34,577 nt of DNA from Streptomyces sp. AW19M42. Lineage in GTDB: Bacteria; Actinomycetota; Actinomycetes; Streptomycetales; Streptomycetaceae. The translations under genes were made by a program, and so were the position numbers. Location of the stretch: NCBI GenBank assembly GCA_000470535.1, contig CBRG010000312.1, positions 1-34,577 of the forward strand. The letters are read 5' to 3'. Below the pieces are notes generated by a model, which was given only the letters and a program-made list of their open reading frames with translations, was not told the DNA's origin and made no database searches. Position 1 is the first letter of the stretch. The number at the start of each line of letters is the position of its first letter. Positions 26,753 to 34,577 of this stretch are shown here, in pieces.

Positions 26753-28795
26753 GTGAGATCCACGCCCAGCCGTCGTACCACCGCGACCGGCGCTCTGATA
26801 GCCGCAGCAGCTCTTCTGGCCGCCGGAGTCCAGACCGGCACAGCCACCGCTACACCGGCCGGCGCGAACAGCGCCGCCGCCATCACCGCCGCGGCGTCCG
26901 CGGGCGCCGACCACGGTGCGCTGCCCAAGCAGCTCTCCCCCTCCCAACGCGCGGAGCTGATCCGCGAGGCGAACGCGAGCAAGGCGGCCACCGCCAAGGA
27001 CCTCGGTCTCGGCTCGCAGGAGAAGCTCGTCGTCCGGGACGTCATCCAGGACAACGACGGCACCACGCACACCCGTTACGAGCGCACCTTCGGCGGGCTC
27101 CCGGTGCTCGGCGGCGACCTGATCGTCCAGGCGTCGAAGGCAGGCGCGACCCAGGGCGTCACCAAGGCGTCCAAGGCGACCACCGCCCAGCTGAAGTCCG
27201 TGGACACGACCGCGAAGGTCGCCCCGGCGGCGGCCGAGAAGCAGGCGCTCGGCGCGGCGAAGGCAGACGGCTCGGCCAAGGCCGCCGCCGAGAAGGCGCC
27301 CCGCAAGGTCGTCTGGATGGCGAGCGGCACACCGCAGCTCGCCTACGAGACCGTGGTCGGCGGGCTCCAGGACGACGGCACCCCCAACGCGCTGCACGTG
27401 GTCACGGACGCGACCACCGGCGCGAAGCTCTACGAGTGGCAGGCCATCGAGAAGGGCACCGGCAACACCGAGTACAGCGGGCAGGTCACCCTCAACACCT
27501 CGGGGTCCTACAACCTGACCGACACCACCCGTGGCAACCACAAGACGTACAACCTGAACCACGGGTCGTCCGGCACGGGCACCCTCTTCTCCGGCTCGGA
27601 CGACATCTGGGGTGACGGCACCCCCCAGAACGCCGAGACCGCCGCGGCCGACGCGCACTACGGTGCGGCCGAGACGTGGGACTACTACAAGAACGTCCAC
27701 GGCCGGACGGGCATCCGGGGTGACGGCGTCGGTGCTTACTCCCGCGTCCACTACGGCAACAGCTACGTCAACGCCTTCTGGGACGACAGCTGCTTCTGCA
27801 TGACGTACGGCGACGGCAGCGGGAACGCCTCGCCGCTGACCGCGCTGGACGTGGCCGCGCACGAGATGACGCACGGCGTCACCTCGAACACCGCCGGCCT
27901 GAACTACAGCGGTGAGTCCGGCGGCCTCAACGAGGCGACCAGCGACATCTTCGCCACCGCCGTCGAGTTCTACTCCAACAACGCCAGCGACAAGGGCGAC
28001 TACCTCATCGGCGAGAAGATCGACATCAACGGCGACGGCACCCCGCTGCGCTACCAGGACAAGCCGAGCAGGGACGGCGCGTCCAAGGACGCCTGGTACT
28101 CAGGCATCGGGAACGTCGACGTCCACTACTCGTCGGGCCCGGCCAACCACTTCTTCTACCTGCTTTCGGAGGGCAGCGGCGCCAAGACCATCAACGGCGT
28201 CTCGTACAACTCCCCGACCTCCGACGGCCTGCCGGTGACCGGCATCGGCCGCGCCAAGGCCGAGCTGATCTGGTTCAAGGCGCTCACCACCAAGTTCAGC
28301 TCCACCACCAACTACGCGGGCGCCCGTACGGGCACGCTCGCCGCGGCCGGTGAGCTGTACGGCACGACCAGCGCCGAGTACAAGGCCGTGGCCGACGCCT
28401 GGGCCGGCATCAACGTCGGCTCGCGTCCCGGCGGCACCGACCCCGGCGGCACGGTCTTCGAGAACACCACCGCGACGGCCATCCCGGACCACGGCTCCGC
28501 CGTCACCAGCTCGGTCAACGTCACCGGCCGTACCGGCAACGCCCCCAGCACCCTCAAGGTCGGCGTGGACATCACCCACACCTACCGCGGTGACCTCGTC
28601 ATCGACCTGGTCGCCCCGGACGGATCGGCCTACCGGCTGAAGAACTCCTCCTCCAGCGACTCGGCGGACAACGTCAACACCACGTACACGGTCAACGCCT
28701 CCTCCGAGGCGGCGAACGGTACCTGGAAGCTGAAGGTCCAGGACGTCTACTCGGGCGACACCGGGAAGATCAACAGCTTCAAGCTCACCTTCTGA
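26753..28795 (+). CDS. Secreted M4 (thermolysin-like) metalloprotease with P domain
   Basis: A 680-residue secreted zinc protease made as a pre-pro-enzyme. A Sec signal peptide (first ~37 residues, cut near ATATPA) is followed by an FTP/PepSY propeptide (to about 220) that inhibits and helps fold the enzyme. The peptidase domain carries the zinc site His370-Glu371-x-x-His374 in AAHEMTHGVT and the third ligand Glu394 in GGLNEATSDIF, 20 residues later as in thermolysin. VHYSSGPANHFFYLLSEG holds the transition-state His. Residues about 565-680 are a proprotein-convertase P domain (HTYRGDLVIDLVAPDGS) common in streptomycete proteases. GTG start with AAGGAG before it. Extracellular protein degradation is the likely role. 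Confidence 0.95.
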   Translation: MRSTPSRRTTATGALIAAAALLAAGVQTGTATATPAGANSAAAITAAASAGADHGALPKQLSPSQRAELIREANASKAATAKDLGLGSQEKLVVRDVIQDNDGTTHTRYERTFGGLPVLGGDLIVQASKAGATQGVTKASKATTAQLKSVDTTAKVAPAAAEKQALGAAKADGSAKAAAEKAPRKVVWMASGTPQLAYETVVGGLQDDGTPNALHVVTDATTGAKLYEWQAIEKGTGNTEYSGQVTLNTSGSYNLTDTTRGNHKTYNLNHGSSGTGTLFSGSDDIWGDGTPQNAETAAADAHYGAAETWDYYKNVHGRTGIRGDGVGAYSRVHYGNSYVNAFWDDSCFCMTYGDGSGNASPLTALDVAAHEMTHGVTSNTAGLNYSGESGGLNEATSDIFATAVEFYSNNASDKGDYLIGEKIDINGDGTPLRYQDKPSRDGASKDAWYSGIGNVDVHYSSGPANHFFYLLSEGSGAKTINGVSYNSPTSDGLPVTGIGRAKAELIWFKALTTKFSSTTNYAGARTGTLAAAGELYGTTSAEYKAVADAWAGINVGSRPGGTDPGGTVFENTTATAIPDHGSAVTSSVNVTGRTGNAPSTLKVGVDITHTYRGDLVIDLVAPDGSAYRLKNSSSSDSADNVNTTYTVNASSEAANGTWKLKVQDVYSGDTGKINSFKLTF

Positions 28796-28838
28796 GACCG
28801 ACCGCACCCCGGCTGACACAGTACGGCTGACGCACCGG

Positions 28839-28876
28839 AACCGCCCGGGAGGAGTACCCACTCCTCCCGGGCGGTT
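28839..28876. terminator. Perfect 17-bp hairpin, bidirectional terminator
   Basis: Bases 28839-28855 and 28860-28876 are exact inverted copies around the loop ACCC, between the convergent stops of the protease (28795) and the alginate-lyase-family gene (28883). Confidence 0.85.
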
Positions 28877-28882
28877 GCGCGC

Positions 28883-30100
28883 TCAGCCGGGGTTGTTCGC
28901 GTGGGTCAGCGTCTCCCAGGCGACGAACAGGTTGTCGGTCCCGGCGGGCCTCCGCTGCTCCGTGAGGGCCTGGGTGTTGGTCATCGCGATGCCCATCCGG
29001 TTGTGCAGCGCGTTGAACCCGACCTCGGTGACCGGCCCGAGGCTGTCCTTGAGCGATCCGCCGCAGAGCGAGGACGGAACGGCCTCGCCCAGCTGGTACT
29101 TGGCGTGCAGCCCCAGCGCGTGGCGCAGCCGGTCCGCGATCTCCGGGTAGAGGTCCTGTCCCTGGATCCGGCCGGTCTCCGCGATGTGCGAGATGGCGGA
29201 GAGGCCGTAGCCGGTGTGGGTGAGGTCGCGGCAGGTCTCCTGGGAGAGCCCGTCCATGAACGTCGACTGGCCCTGCCAGTAGTTGATGATCTTGTCGCGG
29301 GTGTCGAGCCCGCTGCCGGGCGCGGTCTTGGGCAGCGCCCCGTCCGAGGTCAGATAGATGTACGCGGGAACCCGTCCGCGGAACTTGCCGACCGCCTTGT
29401 CGTACGAGGTGCGGTCCTCCAGGAAGACCGAGATGCCGATCGCGGCCTCGGTCATGCTCAGTTCCCAGTTCCCGTTGCTGTTCGACCCGTTGATGACCTT
29501 GGGCAGGTAGACATCGCGCAGCATGGTGGCGAACCGGCCCGCGTTGGGCCAGCTGCTGTACGTGTACTTGATGATCTCGGCGGCCCTCGGCCAGGAGGAG
29601 CCGGCCCAGCCGGTCTGGAGCGGGGCGTTGCTGTTGGTGTGGTCCTTGATCACGGCCGACCAGGCGTCCATCAGCTCGACGGCCTTGGCGGCGTAGCGGC
29701 TGTCCTGGGTGATGTACCAGGCCAGCGAGAGCGTGTAGGCGGCTATCGCGTCCTCGCGCTCGTCGGTGCAGCCGTAGTTGGGGTTGGAGTACGAGCCGCA
29801 CTCCACGACGGCCCGGGGTTTGGCCGTCCGGCTGAGCGAGGCGTACTTGCTCGCCATCATCTGGTCGTACGCGCCCTTCCAGGGCTGCGCGCCCGCCTGC
29901 ACCTTGGCGCGCACGAAGTCCAGCTGGGGACGGCTGACGAGTACGCCGGGGTGGGTGAAGGCGGCGGGGGCGGCGGCCACCGCCGGGGCCGGCTCCGGGG
30001 CGGCCCGGCCGGCCGAGGCCGGGGCCATGGAGAAGCCGGTGATCAGTGCCGCGAGAGCGGTGGCGAGGCCGAGGCCGCGCGCGATGGTTCCGGTGCGCAT
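28883..30100 (-). CDS. Secreted alginate-lyase-family protein
   Basis: A 405-residue exported protein with a signal peptide ending in MAPASA (cut after residue 30). The helical (alpha/alpha) barrel of the alginate lyase family is indicated by HPGVLVSRPQLDFVRAKV, the central NSNGNWELSMTEAAIGISV, and DLTHTGYGLSAISHIAE, which provide the Asn, His and Tyr expected of such lyases. It should cleave uronic-acid-containing polysaccharide by beta-elimination; whether alginate or another polymer is the substrate cannot be told. The ATG at 30100 has GGAAGG about 10 nt upstream. A perfect 18-bp palindrome upstream suggests substrate-induced control. Monocistronic, with terminators at both borders. Confidence 0.82.
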   Translation of the reverse strand: MRTGTIARGLGLATALAALITGFSMAPASAGRAAPEPAPAVAAAPAAFTHPGVLVSRPQLDFVRAKVQAGAQPWKGAYDQMMASKYASLSRTAKPRAVVECGSYSNPNYGCTDEREDAIAAYTLSLAWYITQDSRYAAKAVELMDAWSAVIKDHTNSNAPLQTGWAGSSWPRAAEIIKYTYSSWPNAGRFATMLRDVYLPKVINGSNSNGNWELSMTEAAIGISVFLEDRTSYDKAVGKFRGRVPAYIYLTSDGALPKTAPGSGLDTRDKIINYWQGQSTFMDGLSQETCRDLTHTGYGLSAISHIAETGRIQGQDLYPEIADRLRHALGLHAKYQLGEAVPSSLCGGSLKDSLGPVTEVGFNALHNRMGIAMTNTQALTEQRRPAGTDNLFVAWETLTHANNPG

Positions 30101-30155
30101 GTGGGGGTGCCTTCCGGTGCGGGAGAGGTCCGACAACTCGACCCGAAACCAACGA

Positions 30156-30173
30156 AGTTCACACTTGTGAACT
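30156..30173. promoter_or_regulatory. 18-bp palindrome upstream of the lyase gene, likely operator
   Basis: AGTTCACA and TGTGAACT face each other around CT, 55 nt before the lyase ATG. A third half-site TTGTGAAC lies at 30184-30191, and a wider inverted pair ACAACTCGA (30133-30141) / TCGAGTTGT (30179-30187) frames the region. The dyad has the size of LacI- or GntR-type operators of carbohydrate genes. Confidence 0.6.
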
Positions 30174-30257
30174 CTGAGTCGAGTTGTGAACCCTGCGATG
30201 AGTGAGGAACTTAAAGGCATCGCATGAGCACGTCAAGCACCTGTGTTCAGAAGACGA

Positions 30258-30304
30258 AGGGCTCGGCACCGGCCGACGGAAACCGTCGGCCGGTGCCGAG
30301 CCCT
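30258..30304 (-). terminator. glgP: Perfect 22-bp hairpin terminator after glgP
   Basis: Bases 30258-30279 and 30283-30304 are exact inverted copies around the loop AAA, starting 22 nt past the glgP stop codon. Confidence 0.85.
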
Positions 30305-30326
30305 CGCGGGAGCGCGAAACGCGACG

Positions 30327-32930
30327 TCAGCGCATCAGCAGCCCCGCGCCCTCGCCCGTGGCCCCCGTCGGCTGCGCGACCAGGCCGAGCTCGGCGCCGC
30401 CGGCCAGCAGCCGGTGGGCGGGCAGCACCCGCACCGTGTACCCGTAGGGGCCCGTGCGGTCCAGGGCCAGCGGGCCGTCGTACAGCCAGCGCCCCTCCAG
30501 GTCCTGGCCGCCGGCCGGCTTCAGCGGGAAGATCTGGGCGTCGGTGATGGCGTCGGCTGCGTCCACCCGGCCGGCCACCGCCTGCACCTCCACATCGTCC
30601 GGCTCCAGCGCCCCGAGGGTGATCCGGACCCGCAGCGCCAGCGTCGAACCCAGCTCCGCCGAGCCGCCCGCCCCGGTGGGCGTCACCGCCTCGACGTGGT
30701 CGACCGCCACCCGGGGCCAGGCCGCCCGGACCCTGGCCTTCCAGTCGGCCAGCTCCCGTGCGGTGGTGGCGTCAAGGGAGCGCTGGGCGAGGGCCGCGGG
30801 GGCGTACAGCCGCTCCACGTACTCACGGACCATGCGCCCCGCGAGAACCTTGGGGCCAAGGGTGCCCAGGGTGCGGCGGACCATCTCGATCCAGCGGTCC
30901 GGGAGCCCCTCGCCCCCGTGGTCGTAGAAGCGTGGGGCGACCCGGTCCTCGATCAGCTCGTAGAGCGCGTTGGCCTCCAGATCGTCACGCCGGTCCTCGT
31001 CCATGGCGGAGCCGTCGGCCGTCGGGATCGCCCAGCCGAAGTCCGGCTCGAACCACTCGTCCCACCACCCGTCCAGGACCGACAGGTTGAGGCAGCCGTT
31101 GAGCGCCGCCTTCATCCCGCTCGTACCGCACGCCTCCAGCGGGCGCAGCGGGTTGTTCAGCCAGACATCGCAGCCCGGGTAGAGCTTCTGGGCCATCCCC
31201 ATCCCGTAGTCGGGCAGGAAGACGATGCGATGGCGCACCCTGGGGTCGTCCGCGAACCGGACCAGCTCCTGGACCAGCCGCTTCCCGCTGTCGTCGGCCG
31301 GATGCGCCTTGCCCGCCACGACGATCTGGATCGGCCGCTCCGAGTGGAGGAGCAGCCCCCGCAGCCGGTCGCGGTCGCGCAGCATCAGCGTCAGCCGCTT
31401 GTACGAGGGCACCCGGCGGGCGAACCCGATCGTCAGCACGTCGGGGTCGAGCACGCCGTCGATCCAGCCGAGTTCGGCCGGTTCCGCGCCCCGGGTGCGC
31501 CAGGAGGCGTGCAGCCGCTCCCGCACCTCGGTGACCAACTGCTCGCGCAGTGTCCGCCGCACGTCCCAGAGCTGCCGGTCGGGGATGTCGGCGGCGGAGT
31601 CCCAGCGGCCCGGGGTGCCGCCGGACTCGGTGCGCAGCCGGTAGATCTCGGGGGCGACCCAGGTGGGTGCGTGGACCCCGTTGGTCACGGAGGTGATCGG
31701 CACCTCCGGGGCGTCGAAGCCCGGCCAGAGCCCGGCGAACATCTCCCGGCTGACCGCCCCGTGCAGGGTGGAGACCCCGTTGGCCCGCTGGGCGAGCCGC
31801 AGGCCCATCACGGCCATGTTGAAGACGCCGGGGTCGCCGCCGTCGTACGTCTCCGTGCCCAGGTGCAGGATGCGTTCGGCCGAGACGCCGGACAGCTCTC
31901 CGTCGTCACCGAAGTGACGGGCGACCAGTTCGCGGTCGAACCGGTCGATCCCGGCCGGCACCGGGGTGTGGGTGGTGAAGACGGTGCCCGCCCGTACGGA
32001 CTCCACCGCAGAGGCGAAGTCCAGGCCGTCGCCGGAGAGCTCCCGGATGCGCTCCAGGCCCAGGAATCCGGCGTGACCCTCGTTGGTGTGGAACACCTCG
32101 GGTGCCGGGTGGCCGGTGAGCCGGCAGTAGCTGCGCACGGCGCGCACGCCGCCGATGCCCAGCAGTATTTCCTGGAGCAGCCGGTGCTCGCTGCCGCCGC
32201 CGTACAGCCGGTCGGTGACCTCGCGTTCGCCGGGGGCGTTGCCCTCCACGTCGGAGTCGAGCATGAGGAGCGGCACCCGGCCGACCTGGGCCTGCCAGAT
32301 GTGGGCGCGCAGCGAGCGGCCGCCGGGGAGCGCGAGGACCACCTCGCTCGGTGTCCCGTCGGCTTCGCGCAGCAGGGTGAGCGGCAGCTCGTTGGGGTCG
32401 AGGACGGGGTAGTGCTCCTGCTGCCAGCCGTCCCGGGAGAGGCTCTGGCGGAAGTAGCCGTGGCGGTAGAGCAGGCCGACGCCGACCAGGGGAACGCCCA
32501 GGTCGCTGGCGGCCTTGAGGTGGTCCCCGGCGAGGATGCCGAGTCCGCCGGAGTACTGGGGCAGGGCCGCGGTGACCCCGAACTCGGGTGAGAAGTAGGC
32601 GATGGCGGCGGGCAGCGACACGCCTTGTGCCACCTGTTCCTGGTACCACCTGGGGCCCTGGAGGTAGTCCCGGAGACCGGCGGACACCTCGGCCAGCCGC
32701 CGCAGGAACTCCTCGTCCCGGGCCAGCTCGGCGAGCCGGCCGGCGGACACGGCGCCGAGCAGGCGCACGGGGTCGCCGTCCGCCGTACGGCCGGCCACCG
32801 GATCGACGGCCTGGAAGAGTTCACGGGTCTCGGTGTGCCAGGACCAGCGCAGGTTGCGGGCGAGGTCGCTGAGCGGTTGAAGGGGGTCGGGAAGGACGGG
32901 ACGCACGGTGAATCGACGAATGGCCTGCAC
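30327..32930 (-). CDS. glgP: Alpha-glucan (glycogen/maltodextrin) phosphorylase
   Basis: An 867-residue GT35 phosphorylase of the alpha-glucan branch with an N-terminal DUF3417-type module (PLSDLARNLRWSWH). It releases glucose-1-phosphate from glycogen or maltodextrin. Active-site landmarks are AYFSPEFGV, YSGGLGILAGDHLK, FHTNEGHAGFLGLER, and the pyridoxal-phosphate lysine Lys607 in CGTSGMKAALNG. Two GTG codons compete: at 32939 and 32930. I prefer 32930 because AAAGGTGG is correctly spaced before it. In actinobacteria this gene sits beside glgE, as here, linking glycogen breakdown to the maltose-1-phosphate/trehalose cycle. Confidence 0.95.
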   Translation of the reverse strand: MQAIRRFTVRPVLPDPLQPLSDLARNLRWSWHTETRELFQAVDPVAGRTADGDPVRLLGAVSAGRLAELARDEEFLRRLAEVSAGLRDYLQGPRWYQEQVAQGVSLPAAIAYFSPEFGVTAALPQYSGGLGILAGDHLKAASDLGVPLVGVGLLYRHGYFRQSLSRDGWQQEHYPVLDPNELPLTLLREADGTPSEVVLALPGGRSLRAHIWQAQVGRVPLLMLDSDVEGNAPGEREVTDRLYGGGSEHRLLQEILLGIGGVRAVRSYCRLTGHPAPEVFHTNEGHAGFLGLERIRELSGDGLDFASAVESVRAGTVFTTHTPVPAGIDRFDRELVARHFGDDGELSGVSAERILHLGTETYDGGDPGVFNMAVMGLRLAQRANGVSTLHGAVSREMFAGLWPGFDAPEVPITSVTNGVHAPTWVAPEIYRLRTESGGTPGRWDSAADIPDRQLWDVRRTLREQLVTEVRERLHASWRTRGAEPAELGWIDGVLDPDVLTIGFARRVPSYKRLTLMLRDRDRLRGLLLHSERPIQIVVAGKAHPADDSGKRLVQELVRFADDPRVRHRIVFLPDYGMGMAQKLYPGCDVWLNNPLRPLEACGTSGMKAALNGCLNLSVLDGWWDEWFEPDFGWAIPTADGSAMDEDRRDDLEANALYELIEDRVAPRFYDHGGEGLPDRWIEMVRRTLGTLGPKVLAGRMVREYVERLYAPAALAQRSLDATTARELADWKARVRAAWPRVAVDHVEAVTPTGAGGSAELGSTLALRVRITLGALEPDDVEVQAVAGRVDAADAITDAQIFPLKPAGGQDLEGRWLYDGPLALDRTGPYGYTVRVLPAHRLLAGGAELGLVAQPTGATGEGAGLLMR

Positions 32931-33564
32931 GTGTTCCACCTTTACAGGGGACGTCCGGATCCGAGGGGACGCACCACGGTGTGCGCCGCTCCGTCACCCT
33001 CGACGTTAGCCGGGCGCGGCCCTCGGCAACCACGGCGCACGGCCGTGCGGCGGCGTGCGACCCCGGGCGGGCCGACCGCCCCCTCCGCTCCTCGCCCCCG
33101 TGCACCGCCAGGCACGGGACGCTGGTCCAGGCACACCCGTCACAGGCGTTATGGCCGATTCCCTCCCCGCGTACGGCCTTGTGGGCCTTCGCCCCAGAGG
33201 GAAGGCTTTCCAGTGGCGCCCGTCGTCCCCGCGTGCGCCGGCTTTCCGCAACCCCGCGCACGCGCGGCGGAGCCCGGCGCATTCAGATCGTCACAGATAC
33301 GCCCGAGTAGTTAACAAACCACCGGATTGGCCCACCGGCATCCGTGGGAAGGCTTCTCCGGTACCCGTAACGAATGCGTTCGGACGACAGCTCAAAGTGA
33401 TCCGGCTCGGACCCCGAAGCCGGTTCATCCGCCGTTCGGCGGCTATCCGCCCCACGGTTCGTATGCAATCGGTGCGGCCCGTGCGCATTCGATCCACACC
33501 CGTGCACCACACCCGCGACCCATCCATTCGAGTGCCATTCGAGTGAACGCGGACAGGAGCGGCC
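32931..33564. other. Long divergent intergenic region between glgP and glgE
   Basis: About 630 nt without a supported gene; several short open frames show no family features. It should hold promoters of both genes. Notable elements: a CCGCCG-TT-CGGCGG dyad (33429-33442), relatively AT-rich DNA at 33290-33340, and a perfect 11-bp tandem repeat just before glgE. A weak minus-strand -10 (TAACGT, 33008-33003) precedes glgP. Confidence 0.5.
33524..33545 (+). repeat. Tandem 11-bp repeat CCATTCGAGTG x2
   Basis: Two exact adjacent copies, 33524-33534 and 33535-33545, ending 19 nt upstream of the glgE start codon and just before its ribosome binding site. Possible regulator binding site or replication slippage. 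Confidence 0.6.
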
Positions 33565-34577
33565 ATGCCCACACCCCACCAGTCGTCAACGGAGCAGCTA
33601 GAAAGGACGGGACCCCACCATCGCGGCGCGCGCGTTCAGCCCTCCGCGGCCGCAACGCGCCCGGTTGAGTCCGAGCTCCAGTCCCCAGGTGATTTCATGA
33701 TCGGTCGCATTCCCGTCCTCGACGTCCGCCCACTCGTCGATTGCGGAAGAAGGCCCGCGAAGGCGGTTTCCGGCGAGACCTTCGAGGTCTCGGCGACCGT
33801 CTTCCGCGAGGGTCATGACGCGGTCTCGGCCAATGTCGTCCTGCTGGACCCGAACGGGCGCCCCGGCCCCTGGACGCCGATGCGCGAACTCGCCCCGGGC
33901 ACCGACCGCTGGGGCGCCGACGTGACGCCCGACGCCGAGGGCCGCTGGACGTACACGGTCGAGGCCTGGAGCGATCCGGTGGCCACCTGGCGGCACACCG
34001 CGCGGATCAAGGTCCCGGCGGGGATCGACACGGCCCTCGTCCTGGCGGAGGGCGCCGAGCTGTACGAGCGGGCCGCGGAGGGCGTGCCCAAGCGGGACGG
34101 GCGCGAGGCGGTACTGACCGCGGTCGACGCCCTGCGCGACACCTCCCGCCCGGCCGCCGCCCGGCTGGCCGCCGCGCTCGCCCCGCAGGCGGCGGCGGCC
34201 CTGGACCGCCATCCGCTGCGCGAGCTGGTCACCGCCTCGCGTCCGCACCCGCTGGTCGTCGAGCGCCGGCGCGCCCTGTACGGGTCCTGGTACGAGCTGT
34301 TCCCCCGGTCCGAGGGCGCCAGGACCGTACCGGCGAAGCCCGCCGGGAAGGGCCGCTCGGCCAAGGCGCGGGGGGCCGCGGCGCAGCCTCCCCGGATCGT
34401 CAGCGGCACCTTCCGCACGGCGGCGGAACGGCTGCCGGCGGTCGCGGCGATGGGCTTCGACGTGGTGTACCTGCCACCGGTCCACCCCATCGGGACCACC
34501 CACCGCAAGGGCCCGAACAACTCCCTCTCGCCCGCCCCGCACGATGTCGGGGTGCCCTGGGCGATCGGCTCCCCCCC
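33565..34577 (+). CDS. glgE: Maltosyltransferase GlgE, 5' part (runs off the window)
   Basis: The first 337 codons of alpha-1,4-glucan:maltose-1-phosphate maltosyltransferase, which extends glucan chains with maltose units from maltose-1-phosphate. IPVLDVRPLVDCGRRPAKAV, the beta-rich N-terminal domain (FEVSATVFREGHDAV, RWTYTVEAWSDPVATWRH) and RALYGSWYELFPRSEG are characteristic. FDVVYLPPVHPIGTTHRKG opens the GH13 catalytic barrel; the catalytic residues lie beyond the edge. I chose the ATG at 33565 because AGGAG precedes it, the frame is open down to the ATG at 33697, and other GlgE proteins have a similar short MP-x-x-H-x-SS leader. The later ATG (33697) is an alternative. An Ala/Lys-rich insert (about 256-273) precedes the barrel. 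Confidence 0.93.
   Translation, partial: MPTPHQSSTEQLERTGPHHRGARVQPSAAATRPVESELQSPGDFMIGRIPVLDVRPLVDCGRRPAKAVSGETFEVSATVFREGHDAVSANVVLLDPNGRPGPWTPMRELAPGTDRWGADVTPDAEGRWTYTVEAWSDPVATWRHTARIKVPAGIDTALVLAEGAELYERAAEGVPKRDGREAVLTAVDALRDTSRPAAARLAAALAPQAAAALDRHPLRELVTASRPHPLVVERRRALYGSWYELFPRSEGARTVPAKPAGKGRSAKARGAAAQPPRIVSGTFRTAAERLPAVAAMGFDVVYLPPVHPIGTTHRKGPNNSLSPAPHDVGVPWAIGSP

Noticed and set aside
30243..32591. A 782-codon open frame antisense to glgP and several other very long antisense frames (for example 9452-10627, 13843-14877)
   Set aside because: High GC content removes stop codons on the opposite strand. The translations are Val/Asp/Arg/Gly-rich with no family motifs, and the opposite strand carries clear enzymes.
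32931..32939. glgP start at the GTG at 32939
   Set aside because: The SD sequence AAAGGTGG overlaps that GTG itself and is spaced correctly only for the GTG at 32930.
33697..34577. glgE start at the ATG at 33697
   Set aside because: The frame is open back to the ATG at 33565, which has a better ribosome binding site and gives the N-terminal leader expected in GlgE.

Overview
The window looks like a chromosomal segment of a Streptomyces or very close relative. Base composition is strongly GC-biased with G/C in third codon positions, many genes start with GTG, and the families are typical of the genus: STAS and HATPase sigma-control proteins, paired YkuD lipoproteins, a GlgP/GlgE glycogen-trehalose locus and an M4 protease with a P domain. 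From memory, not checked here, the backbone order resembles the S. coelicolor SCO5440s-SCO5460s region.

Layout. 1-6.4 kb: a STAS anti-anti-sigma protein, a small EF-hand protein, a GNAT protein, a coupled pair of secreted lipoproteins (NodB-like deacetylase and beta-propeller), an RsbW-like ATPase, an enoyl-CoA hydratase and a cold-shock-domain protein. 6.8-10.5 kb: a metallophosphoesterase and two paralogous L,D-transpeptidase lipoproteins. 10.6-16.6 kb: GlgX, then a four-gene operon on the minus strand (ABC ATPase, ABC-2 permease, histidine kinase, LuxR-type response regulator). 16.8-20.6 kb: a divergent, translationally coupled pair of half-size ABC exporters that by motif form an asymmetric heterodimer. 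The first subunit is preceded by a palindrome, a strong ribosome binding site and an 8-codon upstream ORF.

20.6-26.6 kb is the accessory part. It holds remnants of a divergent MFS exporter/WYL regulator pair that have lost both 5' halves. Next comes a coupled MFS exporter and FAD monooxygenase whose exporter carries a TTA (bldA-type) codon. Last is a DHA2 exporter divergent from an unusual regulator carrying both a GntR and a TetR DNA-binding domain. 26.7-34.6 kb: a secreted M4 metalloprotease, a secreted alginate-lyase-family protein, alpha-glucan phosphorylase GlgP and, divergently, the 5' part of GlgE. GlgX, GlgP and GlgE all belong to alpha-glucan/maltose-1-phosphate metabolism.

Strongest leads: (i) the leader of the heterodimeric ABC exporter (hairpin, SD, mini-ORF), a possible translational attenuator; (ii) the TTA-controlled exporter-monooxygenase cassette beside gene debris; (iii) three SD-less genes with TANNNT exactly 7 nt before the start codon, consistent with leaderless mRNAs; (iv) a 23-bp tandem duplication of the histidine kinase translation start. 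I saw no tRNA, rRNA, CRISPR array or insertion sequence.
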